Of a DNA stretch of 6,341 bases, positions 1 to 5,983 are shown one piece after another. The first letter of the stretch is position 1, and every line of letters starts with the position of its first letter. A model generated the notes under the pieces. It had not been told where the DNA came from and ran no database searches. It was given only the letters and a program-made list of their open reading frames with translations. Source of the stretch: Pseudomonadota bacterium (GTDB lineage Bacteria > Pseudomonadota > Alphaproteobacteria > Caulobacterales > Caulobacteraceae); NCBI GenBank assembly GCA_023445955.1, contig JAEXJH010000368.1, forward strand, positions 1-6,341, written 5' to 3'. The translations under genes and the position numbers were made by a program.

Positions 1-72
1 GCCGATGGTCGGCAGGGCCATAGCGACGGAAGCCAGCAGCGCGGCCCGAAAGGCCTTATGGAATCGACGCAC
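1..72 (-). CDS. Exported protein, N-terminal fragment (runs off the left edge)
   Basis: Only the first 24 codons are inside the window. The reading starts at a GTG (bases 70-72) placed 7 bases after a strong AAGGAG ribosome binding site (80-85). The translation MRRFHKAFRAALLASVAMAL has a basic start followed by a hydrophobic alanine/leucine stretch, which is the n- and h-region of a Sec signal peptide; the cleavage site is not reached. The gene begins 21 bases after the dctA stop and is read in the same direction, so it is probably the third gene of the tarD-dctA operon. Its product is therefore likely periplasmic, outer-membrane or secreted. The function cannot be read from this fragment; a porin, an esterase or another hydrolase would all fit the context. 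Confidence 0.72.
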   Translation of the reverse strand, partial: MRRFHKAFRAALLASVAMALPTIG

Positions 73-93
73 CGCAGTGCTCCTTCTTACTCA

Positions 94-1350
94 CTAAGCT
101 TGTTTCAGGGTCGCGCGAGCCTGGTCCATGTCCAGGGCCCCATCCCACTTGGCGATCGCCACCGTGGCGACGCTGTTGCCGATCAGGTTGGTCACCGCTC
201 GCGCCTCGTTGAGGAACCGGTCGACGCCCAGCAGCAGCACGAGCCCGCTGACCGGGATGGCGTGCAGGGTCGACAGCGTCGCGGCCAGGGTGATGAAGCC
301 CGCGCCGGCGACGCCCGCCGAGCCCTTCGAGGTCAGCAGCAGCACGCCCAGGATCACCACCTGGTCGAGGATCGACAGGTTGGTGTTGGTCGCCTGGGCC
401 ACGAACACCGTGGCCAGAGTCAGGTAGATGCACGTGCCGTCGGCGTTGAAGGTGTAGCCGGCCGGCAGGACCAGGCCGACGACGGGCTTGGCGCAGCCCA
501 TCTCCTCCAGCTTCTTCATCAGCTTGGGCAGCACGGCTTCTGTCGAGCAGGTGCCCAGGACCACGAAGATCTCCTCGCGGATGAAGCCCAGGAACTTCCA
601 GAACGACAGGCCCGTGGAGCGCATGACCAAGCCCAGCACGATGATCACGAAGGCCGCCGAGGTGATGTAGAGCGCCAGCAGCAGGCGGCCCAGCGACCAC
701 AGGGTGTCGAGGCCATATTTGCCGATGGTGAAGGCGATCCCCGCCCCCGCGCCCAGCGGCGCCAGGCGCATGACGATGCCGACAATCTTGAACAGGGCTT
801 CCAGGAAGACGTCGATGAAGTCGACCATCGGCTTGGCCCGCTCGCCCATCTGGCTGGCGGCCACGCCGGTCAGCACCGACAGCAAAATGACCTGCAGCAT
901 CGCGCCCTTGGCGAAGGCGTCGACGAAGGTGGTGGGGATGATGTCCAGCAGGAAATGGATGATCCCCTGCTCCTTGGCCGCTTCGGTGAAGGTCGCCAGC
1001 TGCTTGCCGTCCAGGGCGCCGGCGTCGATGTTCATGCCGACGCCCGGCTGAACGATGTTGACCACCACGAGGCCGATGACCAGGGCGATGGTCGAGAGCA
1101 CCTCGAAATAGATCAGCGCCTTGACGCCGATCCGGCCGACCTCCTTGAGATCGCCCATGCGGGCCATGCCCACGACCACGGTCCCGAAGATGATCGGGGC
1201 CAGCAGCATCTTGATCAGCTTGATGAAGCCGTCGGCCAGCGGCTTGAGCGCCGTCCCGACATGGGGCCAGAAATAGCCGACCAAGGCCCCGGCCACGATA
1301 CCGATCAGGACCTGGACGTAGATCTGCGAGAGCAGGCGCTTGGCGTTCAA
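94..1350 (-). CDS. dctA: DctA-type C4-dicarboxylate:cation symporter
   Basis: This is an inner-membrane secondary transporter of the dicarboxylate/amino acid:cation symporter family that imports C4-dicarboxylates. At 418 residues it has the usual family length. Visible family landmarks are the amphipathic KMLLAPIIFGTVVVG near 47-61, the first re-entrant hairpin LGTCSTEAVLP at 265-275, the NADGT motif in transmembrane segment 7 at 302-306, the second re-entrant hairpin TSKGSAGVAGAGF at 340-352, and the segment 8 signature starting DRFLNEARAVTNL at 377, with Arg384 and Asn388 at the expected substrate-binding positions. The hairpin serines usually written TSSSES read TCSTEA here, a conservative change. 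The start is TTG, 8 bases after a GGGGGGA ribosome binding site (1359-1365). It lies 61 bases downstream of tarD in the same direction, so its likely cargo is tartrate or the dicarboxylates made from it. The family is clear from sequence; the substrate is inferred from the neighbour. Confidence 0.93.
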   Translation of the reverse strand: MNAKRLLSQIYVQVLIGIVAGALVGYFWPHVGTALKPLADGFIKLIKMLLAPIIFGTVVVGMARMGDLKEVGRIGVKALIYFEVLSTIALVIGLVVVNIVQPGVGMNIDAGALDGKQLATFTEAAKEQGIIHFLLDIIPTTFVDAFAKGAMLQVILLSVLTGVAASQMGERAKPMVDFIDVFLEALFKIVGIVMRLAPLGAGAGIAFTIGKYGLDTLWSLGRLLLALYITSAAFVIIVLGLVMRSTGLSFWKFLGFIREEIFVVLGTCSTEAVLPKLMKKLEEMGCAKPVVGLVLPAGYTFNADGTCIYLTLATVFVAQATNTNLSILDQVVILGVLLLTSKGSAGVAGAGFITLAATLSTLHAIPVSGLVLLLGVDRFLNEARAVTNLIGNSVATVAIAKWDGALDMDQARATLKQA

Positions 1351-1372
1351 GTGGATAGTCCCCCCAGGGCCG

Positions 1373-1391
1373 CCCGGCTGTCTTCGCCGGG
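1373..1391. promoter_or_regulatory. Intercistronic hairpin between tarD and dctA
   Basis: CCCGGC and GCCGGG form a perfect 6-bp stem with a 7-base loop in the 61-base gap between the tarD stop and the dctA start. No T-run follows it on the minus strand, so it is not a classical terminator. It could protect the 3' end of the tarD message or lower the amount of dctA relative to tarD. That role is inferred only from its position. Confidence 0.4.
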
Positions 1392-1411
1392 TCGTCCCGT
1401 TGTCGTTCTTA

Positions 1412-2599
1412 TCAGGCCGCGCGCTCGGCGACGTCGTCGGTCAGGGTCCGCATCAGGGCGTAGAGCTCGGACTTGGCCTCGAAGCCCACGCCCGGGACGT
1501 CCGGCAGGCCGACATAGCTGTTCTCGACCCGGATGCCGTCGGCGAAGCCGCCGAACGGCTTGAAGACGTCGGGATAGGACTCGTTGCCGCCCAGGTGCAG
1601 GCCGGCGGCGATGTTCAGCGACATCTGGTGGCCGCCATGCGGCACGATCCGGCGCGACGACCAGCCGTTCTGCTCGAGCACGTCCAGGGTGCGCAGATAT
1701 TCGACCAGGCCATAGGACAGCGCGCAGTCGAACTGCAGGTAGTCGCGGTCCGGGCGCATGCCGCCGTGGCGCAGCAGGTTGCGGGCGTCCTGGTGCGAGA
1801 ACAGGTTCTCGCCGGTCGCCATCGGCAGCTCGTAGTGCTTGGAGAGCTCGGCCTGCAGGGCGTAGTCCAGCGGGTCGCCGACCTCTTCGTACCAGAACAG
1901 ATTGTAGGGCTTTAGCGCCTCGGCGTAGGCCAGACCCGTTTCCAGGTCGAAGCGACCATTGGCGTCCACCGCCAGGTTCTGACCGTCGCCGACGATCTCC
2001 AGCACCGACTCGATGCGGCGCAAGTCGACGTCCAGCGAGGCGCCGCCGATCTTCATCTTGACGACCTTGTAGCCCCGGTCGCGATAGCTGCGCATCTCGG
2101 CCTGCAGCTGCACATCGTCCTTACCCGGATAATAGTAGCCGCCGGCGGCATAGACCCAGACCTTGTCGTCGGCCTCGCCGCCGCGATAGCGGTCGGCCAG
2201 CAGGCGGTAGAGCGGCTTCTCGGCGATCTTGGCGACGGCGTCCCAGACAGCCATGTCGATCGTGCCGACCGCCACCGAGCGCTCGCCGTGACCGCCCGGC
2301 TTCTCGTTGGTCATCAGGGTGTTCCAGATGGCGAACGGGTCGAGGTTGTCGTTCTCTTCGTCGATCAGGCTGCCCGGCTTGGCCTCGGCCAGGCGCGGCA
2401 GGAAGCGCTCGCGCATCAGGGCGCCCTGCCCGTAGCGGCCGTTGGAGTTGAAGCCGTAGCCGATGACCGGCTTGCCGTCGCGGATCACATCGGTGATGAC
2501 GGCGACCACCGAACAGGTCATCTTCGAGAAGTCGATATAGGCGTTGGCGATCGGCGAGGCGATTGAGACGGTCTTCTCGCGGATGTCTAGAATGCGCAC
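1412..2599 (-). CDS. tarD: D-tartrate dehydratase (enolase superfamily, TarD-like)
   Basis: A cytoplasmic Mg-dependent acid-sugar dehydratase of the mandelate racemase group, predicted to remove water from D-tartrate to give oxaloacetate. Over its 395 residues it closely follows the characterised Bradyrhizobium TarD as I recall it, sharing blocks such as GYGFNSNGRYGQG (47-59), NEKPGGHGERSVAVGTIDMA (98-117), YAAGGYYYPGK (150-160), VVKMKIGG (179-186) and PHGGHQMSLNIAAG (320-333). The active site looks complete: KxK at Lys181/Lys183, metal ligands Asp212, Glu238 and Glu264, general acid His321, and substrate-loop residues Asn53 and Lys100, which correspond to the TarD specificity residues. The start is GTG (2597-2599), 6 bases after GGAG (2606-2609); an ATG start is not available there. 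It is the first gene of an operon with dctA and divergent from a LysR gene. A related diacid could be the true substrate, but the matched loop residues favour D-tartrate. Confidence 0.9.
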   Translation of the reverse strand: MRILDIREKTVSIASPIANAYIDFSKMTCSVVAVITDVIRDGKPVIGYGFNSNGRYGQGALMRERFLPRLAEAKPGSLIDEENDNLDPFAIWNTLMTNEKPGGHGERSVAVGTIDMAVWDAVAKIAEKPLYRLLADRYRGGEADDKVWVYAAGGYYYPGKDDVQLQAEMRSYRDRGYKVVKMKIGGASLDVDLRRIESVLEIVGDGQNLAVDANGRFDLETGLAYAEALKPYNLFWYEEVGDPLDYALQAELSKHYELPMATGENLFSHQDARNLLRHGGMRPDRDYLQFDCALSYGLVEYLRTLDVLEQNGWSSRRIVPHGGHQMSLNIAAGLHLGGNESYPDVFKPFGGFADGIRVENSYVGLPDVPGVGFEAKSELYALMRTLTDDVAERAA

Positions 2600-2619
2600 G
2601 GGGTTCTCCAGTCAGTGGA

Positions 2620-2630
2620 CGGACCCTAGG
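2620..2630 (-). promoter_or_regulatory. Putative core-promoter element of tarD
   Basis: On the minus strand this reads CCTAG-GG-TCCG. The GH28 promoter carries CCTAG-TC-TCCG at nearly the same distance (5118-5128). It sits about one -35/-10 spacing downstream of the shared GGCAT half-site, so it may be the -10 and transcription start region of a LysR-activated promoter. The match to any sigma consensus is weak, and the assignment rests on its conservation between the two promoters. Confidence 0.35.
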
Positions 2631-2648
2631 CCGCCGGCCCGCTCACGG

Positions 2649-2690
2649 GCCAATGCCATTCTCGAAGGTCGCTATGCGTAACGGGCATCA
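2649..2690 (-). promoter_or_regulatory. LysR-type operator of the tarD promoter
   Basis: On the plus strand, ATGC at 2674-2677 and GCAT at 2685-2688 form an inverted repeat with a 7-base spacer, which gives T2675-N11-A2687, the LysR-family binding pattern. Another ATGC half-site lies at 2653-2656, exactly 21 bases nearer tarD and 54 bases from its GTG. The palindrome would be the high-affinity recognition site and the half-site the activation site next to the -35 region. The same block, without gaps and about 31 of 42 bases identical by eye, occurs upstream of the GH28 gene. The palindrome ends 5 bases before the ATG of the LysR gene, so occupancy should also repress that gene. Binding by the adjacent LysR protein is an inference. 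Confidence 0.65.
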
Positions 2691-2693
2691 TCG

Positions 2694-3674
2694 ATGGAAC
2701 TGATCTGGCTGGAAGACTTCGTCGCCCTGGCCGAGACGGGCAACTTCTCGCGCGCCGCCGAGAACCGCAACGTCACCCAGCCCGCGTTCAGCCGCCGCAT
2801 CCGGGCGCTGGAGGACTGGATCGGCGCGCCCCTGTTCGACCGCACGGCCAACGGCGTGGCCCTGACCGCCGCCGGCCAGCAGTTCCGCACAGGGGCCGAC
2901 GAGCTGATCCGCCGTATCATCCAGCTGCGCCGCGAGGCGCGCGAGGCCGGCGGCAAGGAGGCCGCGACCCTGCGCTTCGCCGCCACCCACGCGCTGTCCT
3001 TCACCTTCTTCCCGCAGTGGATGCGCCTGCTGGAGTCGCGCGCGCCGCTGGGGCCGATCCGCCTGATCTCCGACAGCATGCAGGCCTGCGAGGAATTGAT
3101 GCTGCATGGTCAGGCCCAGTTCCTGCTGTGCCATCACCACGCCGCCGCGCCGGGGCGCTTCGGCTCGCAGTTCCGGTCGGTGGTGGTGGGGCGGGATGCG
3201 CTGGCGCCCTTCTGCGCGCCCGATCAGGCGGGCAAGCCGCGCTGGACGCTGTCGGAGGATGACGCCGACATCCCGTATCTGGGTTACAGCGCCGAGTCGG
3301 GTCTAGGGCGGATCCTGGAGTCGCAGCGGTTCATCGACCGGGCCACTGGGCTGCGGGAAGTGTTCTCGGCCCGCTTGGCAGCCAGCCTGATGCCGATGGC
3401 CCGCGACGGGCGTGGCGTGGCGTGGCTGCCGGCCACCCTGGCCGAGCTGGAAGTCGCCGAAGGCCGCCTGGTGCGGGCCGGCGGCCCCGAATGGGAAATC
3501 CCGGTCGACATCCGGGTCTTCCGCCCCGCCGCCCGTCAAAGCCTGGCGGCCGAGGGCTTCTGGTCGGAGCTGGGGGCGTTCAGAGGCGTGGATGGCGATC
3601 CCTCCCCCAACACCGCTCATCCCCGCGAAAGCGGGGACCCAAGCGATGTTTCGGAAGATCCACTGTCCGCATAG
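2694..3674 (+). CDS. LysR-family transcriptional regulator
   Basis: A cytoplasmic DNA-binding regulator, probably controlling the divergent tarD operon and also the GH28 gene. Residues 1-62 form the LysR winged helix-turn-helix, with the recognition region FSRAAENRNVTQPAFSRRIR and the typical close LFDRTANGVALTAAG. A linker helix follows, then an effector-binding domain from about 92 to 300. The NVTQPAFSRRIRALE block and the domain pattern recall the YjiE/HypT-like subgroup. ATG at 2694 is the natural start because the helix-turn-helix begins immediately, but no convincing ribosome binding site precedes it, so the message may be leaderless. At 326 residues it is about 20 longer than usual: residues 308-326, from AHPRESGDP to the end, are encoded by a palindromic repeat and are probably not part of the fold. 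The effector is unknown; tartrate or a related diacid is the guess from context. Confidence 0.92.
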   Translation: MELIWLEDFVALAETGNFSRAAENRNVTQPAFSRRIRALEDWIGAPLFDRTANGVALTAAGQQFRTGADELIRRIIQLRREAREAGGKEAATLRFAATHALSFTFFPQWMRLLESRAPLGPIRLISDSMQACEELMLHGQAQFLLCHHHAAAPGRFGSQFRSVVVGRDALAPFCAPDQAGKPRWTLSEDDADIPYLGYSAESGLGRILESQRFIDRATGLREVFSARLAASLMPMARDGRGVAWLPATLAELEVAEGRLVRAGGPEWEIPVDIRVFRPAARQSLAAEGFWSELGAFRGVDGDPSPNTAHPRESGDPSDVSEDPLSA

Positions 3675-3715
3675 CAAGCTGTGAGTCAGCTTGGGTGCCC
3701 GCTTTCGCGCGGATG
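3616..3715. repeat. REP-like inverted repeat pair between convergent genes
   Basis: Two 27-base arms, 3618-3644 and 3689-3715, are inverted copies matching at 25 of 27 positions. The left arm contains a perfect hairpin, CCCCGC-GAAA-GCGGGG (3621-3636), with a GNRA-type loop; in the right arm two changes weaken the same hairpin. A smaller stem, CAAGCT/AGCTTG with a 7-base loop (3675-3693), sits between them. In one frame the left arm reads HPRESGDP, the hallmark of a dispersed palindromic repeat seen inside and between genes in many GC-rich proteobacteria. It lies over the end of the LysR gene and the 57-base gap to the GH28 stop, where it could act as a bidirectional terminator or mRNA stabiliser. 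The copy number elsewhere in the genome cannot be seen from here. Confidence 0.72.
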
Positions 3716-3731
3716 GGCGGAGAAGAAGAGG

Positions 3732-5096
3732 CTAGCGCGCCCCCTTCACCACCCCGCCCGCTTCCTTGCGCAACGGCGTCTTGTCAGCCGAGGCGATCGC
3801 CACGCCCTGCGTCGCCACCTCGGCGTTACGGACCAGCAGGCCCCGCTTGGCCTCGATCTTGATGTTCCTCAGCGTGATGCCGATCGCCTTCTCCGGCAGA
3901 CCGACGATGATCCCCGCCAGATCCGCCCCCGTCGCCGTCACGCCGTCGACGACGATGCCCGACATGTCCGGCGTCTTGTCGTGAACGAAGGGCTGCGCCG
4001 CATCCGTCGGGCCCGGCCAGATCTGGTTGCCCAGGATGAAGCCGCCCGGCTGCAGCTGCTTCTCGGCCGAGGCGATGTCGAGCGGCCGGTACTCGTAGTA
4101 ACTGGTGAAGACCAGCGGGGTCTCGACGTCCTTCATGGTGTTGTTCTTGAACACCACGTCCTTGATCGTCCCGCCCTTGCCGCGCATCGACTTGATGCGC
4201 AGGCCATACATCGAGCCCTCGAAGGTGTTGTTCTCCACCCGCACGCGCTGGACGCCGCCGCTGGCGCCGCTACCGATGCAGATACCGCGGCCTTCCAGGA
4301 TGGTGTTGCCCGAGATCAGAATGTCCGACGACACCGCGTCCGGATAGCGCGCGTCCGGGCCGTTTGACTTGATGGCCACGATGTCGTCGCCGACGCTGAT
4401 GACGTTGTTGGTGATGGCGATGTGGCGGCTGTTCATCGGGTCGATCGCGTCAGTGTTCGGCGCGTGGGCCGGCGCGGTGATGCGGACCTTGTTGATGGTC
4501 ACAAAGTCGCTGTTGTTGATCACCAGGTGGAACGACGGCGAGTTCTCGAAGCGCACGCCCTCGAACAGGACGTTCTTGCTTTTGTTGACCCAGACCAGGC
4601 GCGGGCGGTCGTCCTTCTGCTGCTGGCGGGCCTGGCCGTTGGTGGCGTAGTCGGGGATCGAGCGCCACACAGCGCGTATCCGCTCCCACCAGACCTGCCC
4701 CTGACCGTCGACCAGGCCCTCACCGACGATGGCGACATTCTCGGCGCCGTCGACATTGATCACGCCGATCCGCTCGCCCTGGGGGAACAGGCTGGCGTCC
4801 GTGCCGGCCAGCACCTCGGCGCCCTTCTGGATCTCCAGGCGGATGTTGGACTTCAGCCAGATCGGGCCGATCAGATATTCGCCGCGCGTCACTCGCACCG
4901 TGCCGCCGCCGGCCGACGCGCAGGTATCGATCGCCTTCTGGAAGGCTTCGGTGTCGAACCAGATCCGCGTGCCGCCAGCGCCGTGGTCACGAACGTCGCA
5001 GACCTTGGCTGGGAATTTGTTGGTCGACTGCGCCTGGGCGACGCCGGCCGTCAGCAGCAGTCCCAACGCGGTCGCCGCAACAAGTCCATTTCGCAT
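3732..5096 (-). CDS. Exported glycoside hydrolase family 28 (polygalacturonase-like)
   Basis: A secreted or periplasmic right-handed beta-helix enzyme predicted to cleave galacturonan or another pectin chain. Residues 1-22 are a Sec signal peptide ending AQA before Gln23. Residues 32-75 have the usual entry of the fold (VRDHGAGG, AFQKAIDTCASAGGGTVRV). Family 28 catalytic motifs follow in order: NTD at 214-216, DD at 237-238 in VGDDIVAIKS, the third motif as GRG at 269-271, and RIK at 300-302. The three motif acids Asp216, Asp237 and Asp238 are present, but the histidine of the usual GHG motif is Arg270. The length of 454 fits bacterial members. The ATG lies 5 bases after GGGAGG (5102-5107). 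It is transcribed alone and its promoter resembles that of tarD, so the LysR protein may co-regulate it. Exo- or endo-action and the exact polymer cannot be told from the sequence; rhamnogalacturonan is an alternative. Confidence 0.9.
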   Translation of the reverse strand: MRNGLVAATALGLLLTAGVAQAQSTNKFPAKVCDVRDHGAGGTRIWFDTEAFQKAIDTCASAGGGTVRVTRGEYLIGPIWLKSNIRLEIQKGAEVLAGTDASLFPQGERIGVINVDGAENVAIVGEGLVDGQGQVWWERIRAVWRSIPDYATNGQARQQQKDDRPRLVWVNKSKNVLFEGVRFENSPSFHLVINNSDFVTINKVRITAPAHAPNTDAIDPMNSRHIAITNNVISVGDDIVAIKSNGPDARYPDAVSSDILISGNTILEGRGICIGSGASGGVQRVRVENNTFEGSMYGLRIKSMRGKGGTIKDVVFKNNTMKDVETPLVFTSYYEYRPLDIASAEKQLQPGGFILGNQIWPGPTDAAQPFVHDKTPDMSGIVVDGVTATGADLAGIIVGLPEKAIGITLRNIKIEAKRGLLVRNAEVATQGVAIASADKTPLRKEAGGVVKGAR

Positions 5097-5117
5097 AGTC
5101 GCCTCCCAAGATTTTGC

Positions 5118-5128
5118 CGGAGACTAGG
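5118..5128 (-). promoter_or_regulatory. Putative core-promoter element of the GH28 gene
   Basis: On the minus strand this reads CCTAG-TC-TCCG, matching CCTAG-GG-TCCG in the tarD promoter except for the two middle bases and a one-base shift in distance to the start codon. It is a candidate -10 and transcription start region; conservation between the two promoters is the only support. Confidence 0.35.
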
Positions 5129-5145
5129 AGACCGCGTCCTCGTTC

Positions 5146-5187
5146 GCCCATGCCGAAATCGACGTTCGCCATGCCGAGCGGGCATCA
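5146..5187 (-). promoter_or_regulatory. LysR-type operator of the GH28 promoter
   Basis: ATGCC at 5171-5175 and GGCAT at 5181-5185 form a perfect inverted repeat with a 5-base spacer and fit T-N11-A (T5172, A5184). A further ATGCC half-site at 5150-5154 lies exactly 21 bases nearer the gene and 54 bases from its ATG. The order, spacings and distance to the start codon are the same as in the tarD promoter. The half-site and the left half of the palindrome lie in a direct repeat (CGTTCGCC, then ATGCCGA) at 5141-5156 and 5163-5177. It probably binds the LysR protein encoded at 2694-3674, although another LysR protein in the genome with the same site preference cannot be excluded. Confidence 0.65.
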
Positions 5188-5198
5188 CGCGAAGAGCC

Positions 5199-5214
5199 TG
5201 TCACGCTTTGTCAC
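5199..5214 (+). repeat. Short direct repeat TGTCAC, 10-base period
   Basis: TGTCAC occurs at 5199-5204 and again at 5209-5214, one helical turn apart, about 90-107 bases upstream of the 5306 start codon. It could be a binding site or part of the promoter for the exported-protein genes, but two hexamers are weak evidence and no matching -10 element stands out. Confidence 0.25.
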
Positions 5215-5260
5215 ACTCGCGATGCACAGCGGCAAGGCGGCCTCACCATTCTTGTTTCGT

Positions 5261-5294
5261 TGAAAGGCCGCGCCCGATGGAGCTGCGCCTTTCA
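5261..5294 (+). promoter_or_regulatory. Leader hairpin abutting the ribosome binding site
   Basis: TGAAAGGC (5261-5268) and GCCTTTCA (5287-5294) are a perfect 8-bp inverted repeat enclosing 18 bases, inside which a few further GC pairs can form after a bulge. The right arm ends on the first A of the AGGAG ribosome binding site (5294-5298) of the 5306 gene. If transcribed, the stem would sit directly against the ribosome landing site and could tune translation or stabilise the 5' end. The role is inferred from position only. Confidence 0.4.
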
Positions 5295-5305
5295 GGAGAC
5301 CAAGG

Positions 5306-5953
5306 ATGCGCAAGATCCATACCCGCCTGTTGGCTTTCGTCACCCTCGCTGGAGCCGCCGTCGCCGGCGCCGCGAGCGCCGAAGCCGTTCGCCTGCCCGC
5401 CAAGCAGACCGCCCTGAGCGCCGACCACTTCCACGCCCGCACCCAGGTCATCGACGACCCGCTGGACATCGAGACCATGGTCAGCACGCAGCGCGGCTTC
5501 CAGACCGGCAAGGGCCTGTTCCGCGCGCCCAGCAACGACAACCACCTGCGCGCCCTCGTCGACAAGCGCACGGGCGCCACGCGGTTCGAAGTCCATCAGA
5601 GCCTGAGCTATCCAGGCTCGACCCGTGGCTATGGCGAGGTCTCGTACCAGACGGGCCAGTCGCCGGTCGCCGCGCCGCTGACCAGGATCCGCGACAACGC
5701 TCGCCACTGCTTCCTGTTCGAGGCGGCCGAGGTGTGCCGCGAGGAGGTCTCGTTCGACGTGTCCGAAAGCGAACTGCGCCGCGCCGCCGCCACACCCGGC
5801 GCGTGGGGCTTCAAGTTCAAGTCCGCCACGGGCCACGAGCACCGCACCGCCATCACCCACGCTGAAATCGAAGGCCTGCTGAAGGCCGTCGACACCTACC
5901 GCCGCGACCTGCCTGCCGCCCAGGCGAAGGCAGACACCGCCGCCGGCGGCTAA
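5306..5953 (+). CDS. Exported protein of unknown function
   Basis: I do not recognise this family. The 215-residue product begins with a clear Sec signal peptide (MRKIHTRLLA, hydrophobic core, cleavage after AASA at residue 25), so the mature protein of about 190 residues is periplasmic or secreted. The mature part is polar, with a probable beta-rich centre (residues 90-150) and a helix near 185-200. Its two cysteines, Cys135 and Cys144, are nine residues apart in a short segment and could form a disulfide. No transmembrane segment follows the signal, and no catalytic motif stands out. The start is well supported: AGGAG at 5294-5298, 7 bases before the ATG. The gene is divergent from the GH28 gene across 209 bases, and a second small exported protein follows 30 bases downstream, so the two are probably one transcript. 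Codon use is like that of the neighbours, with no sign of recent transfer. Confidence 0.85.
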   Translation: MRKIHTRLLAFVTLAGAAVAGAASAEAVRLPAKQTALSADHFHARTQVIDDPLDIETMVSTQRGFQTGKGLFRAPSNDNHLRALVDKRTGATRFEVHQSLSYPGSTRGYGEVSYQTGQSPVAAPLTRIRDNARHCFLFEAAEVCREEVSFDVSESELRRAAATPGAWGFKFKSATGHEHRTAITHAEIEGLLKAVDTYRRDLPAAQAKADTAAGG

Positions 5954-5983
5954 TCCCAGACGTTCCCCGGAGCCAGTACCGCT

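Noticed and set aside
58..1563. Long plus-strand open frame opposite dctA and the end of tarD
   Set aside because: Its translation is a low-complexity run of Asp, Gln, His and Arg with no family motif, as expected for the antisense of GC-rich coding DNA; dctA on the other strand has full-length family motifs.
3616..3715. Inverted repeats that might be the ends of an insertion sequence
   Set aside because: The arms enclose only 44 bases with no transposase or visible target duplication; the HPRESGDP coding pattern fits a REP-like element.
5141..5214. Short repeats that might suggest a CRISPR array
   Set aside because: Only two short copies of each, with no regular repeat-spacer pattern; they fit regulator binding sites better.
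4422..5417. Long plus-strand open frame opposite the GH28 gene and crossing the intergenic region
   Set aside because: It is rich in Arg, Ala and Asp without motifs, overlaps a clear GH28 gene, and runs through the operator region.
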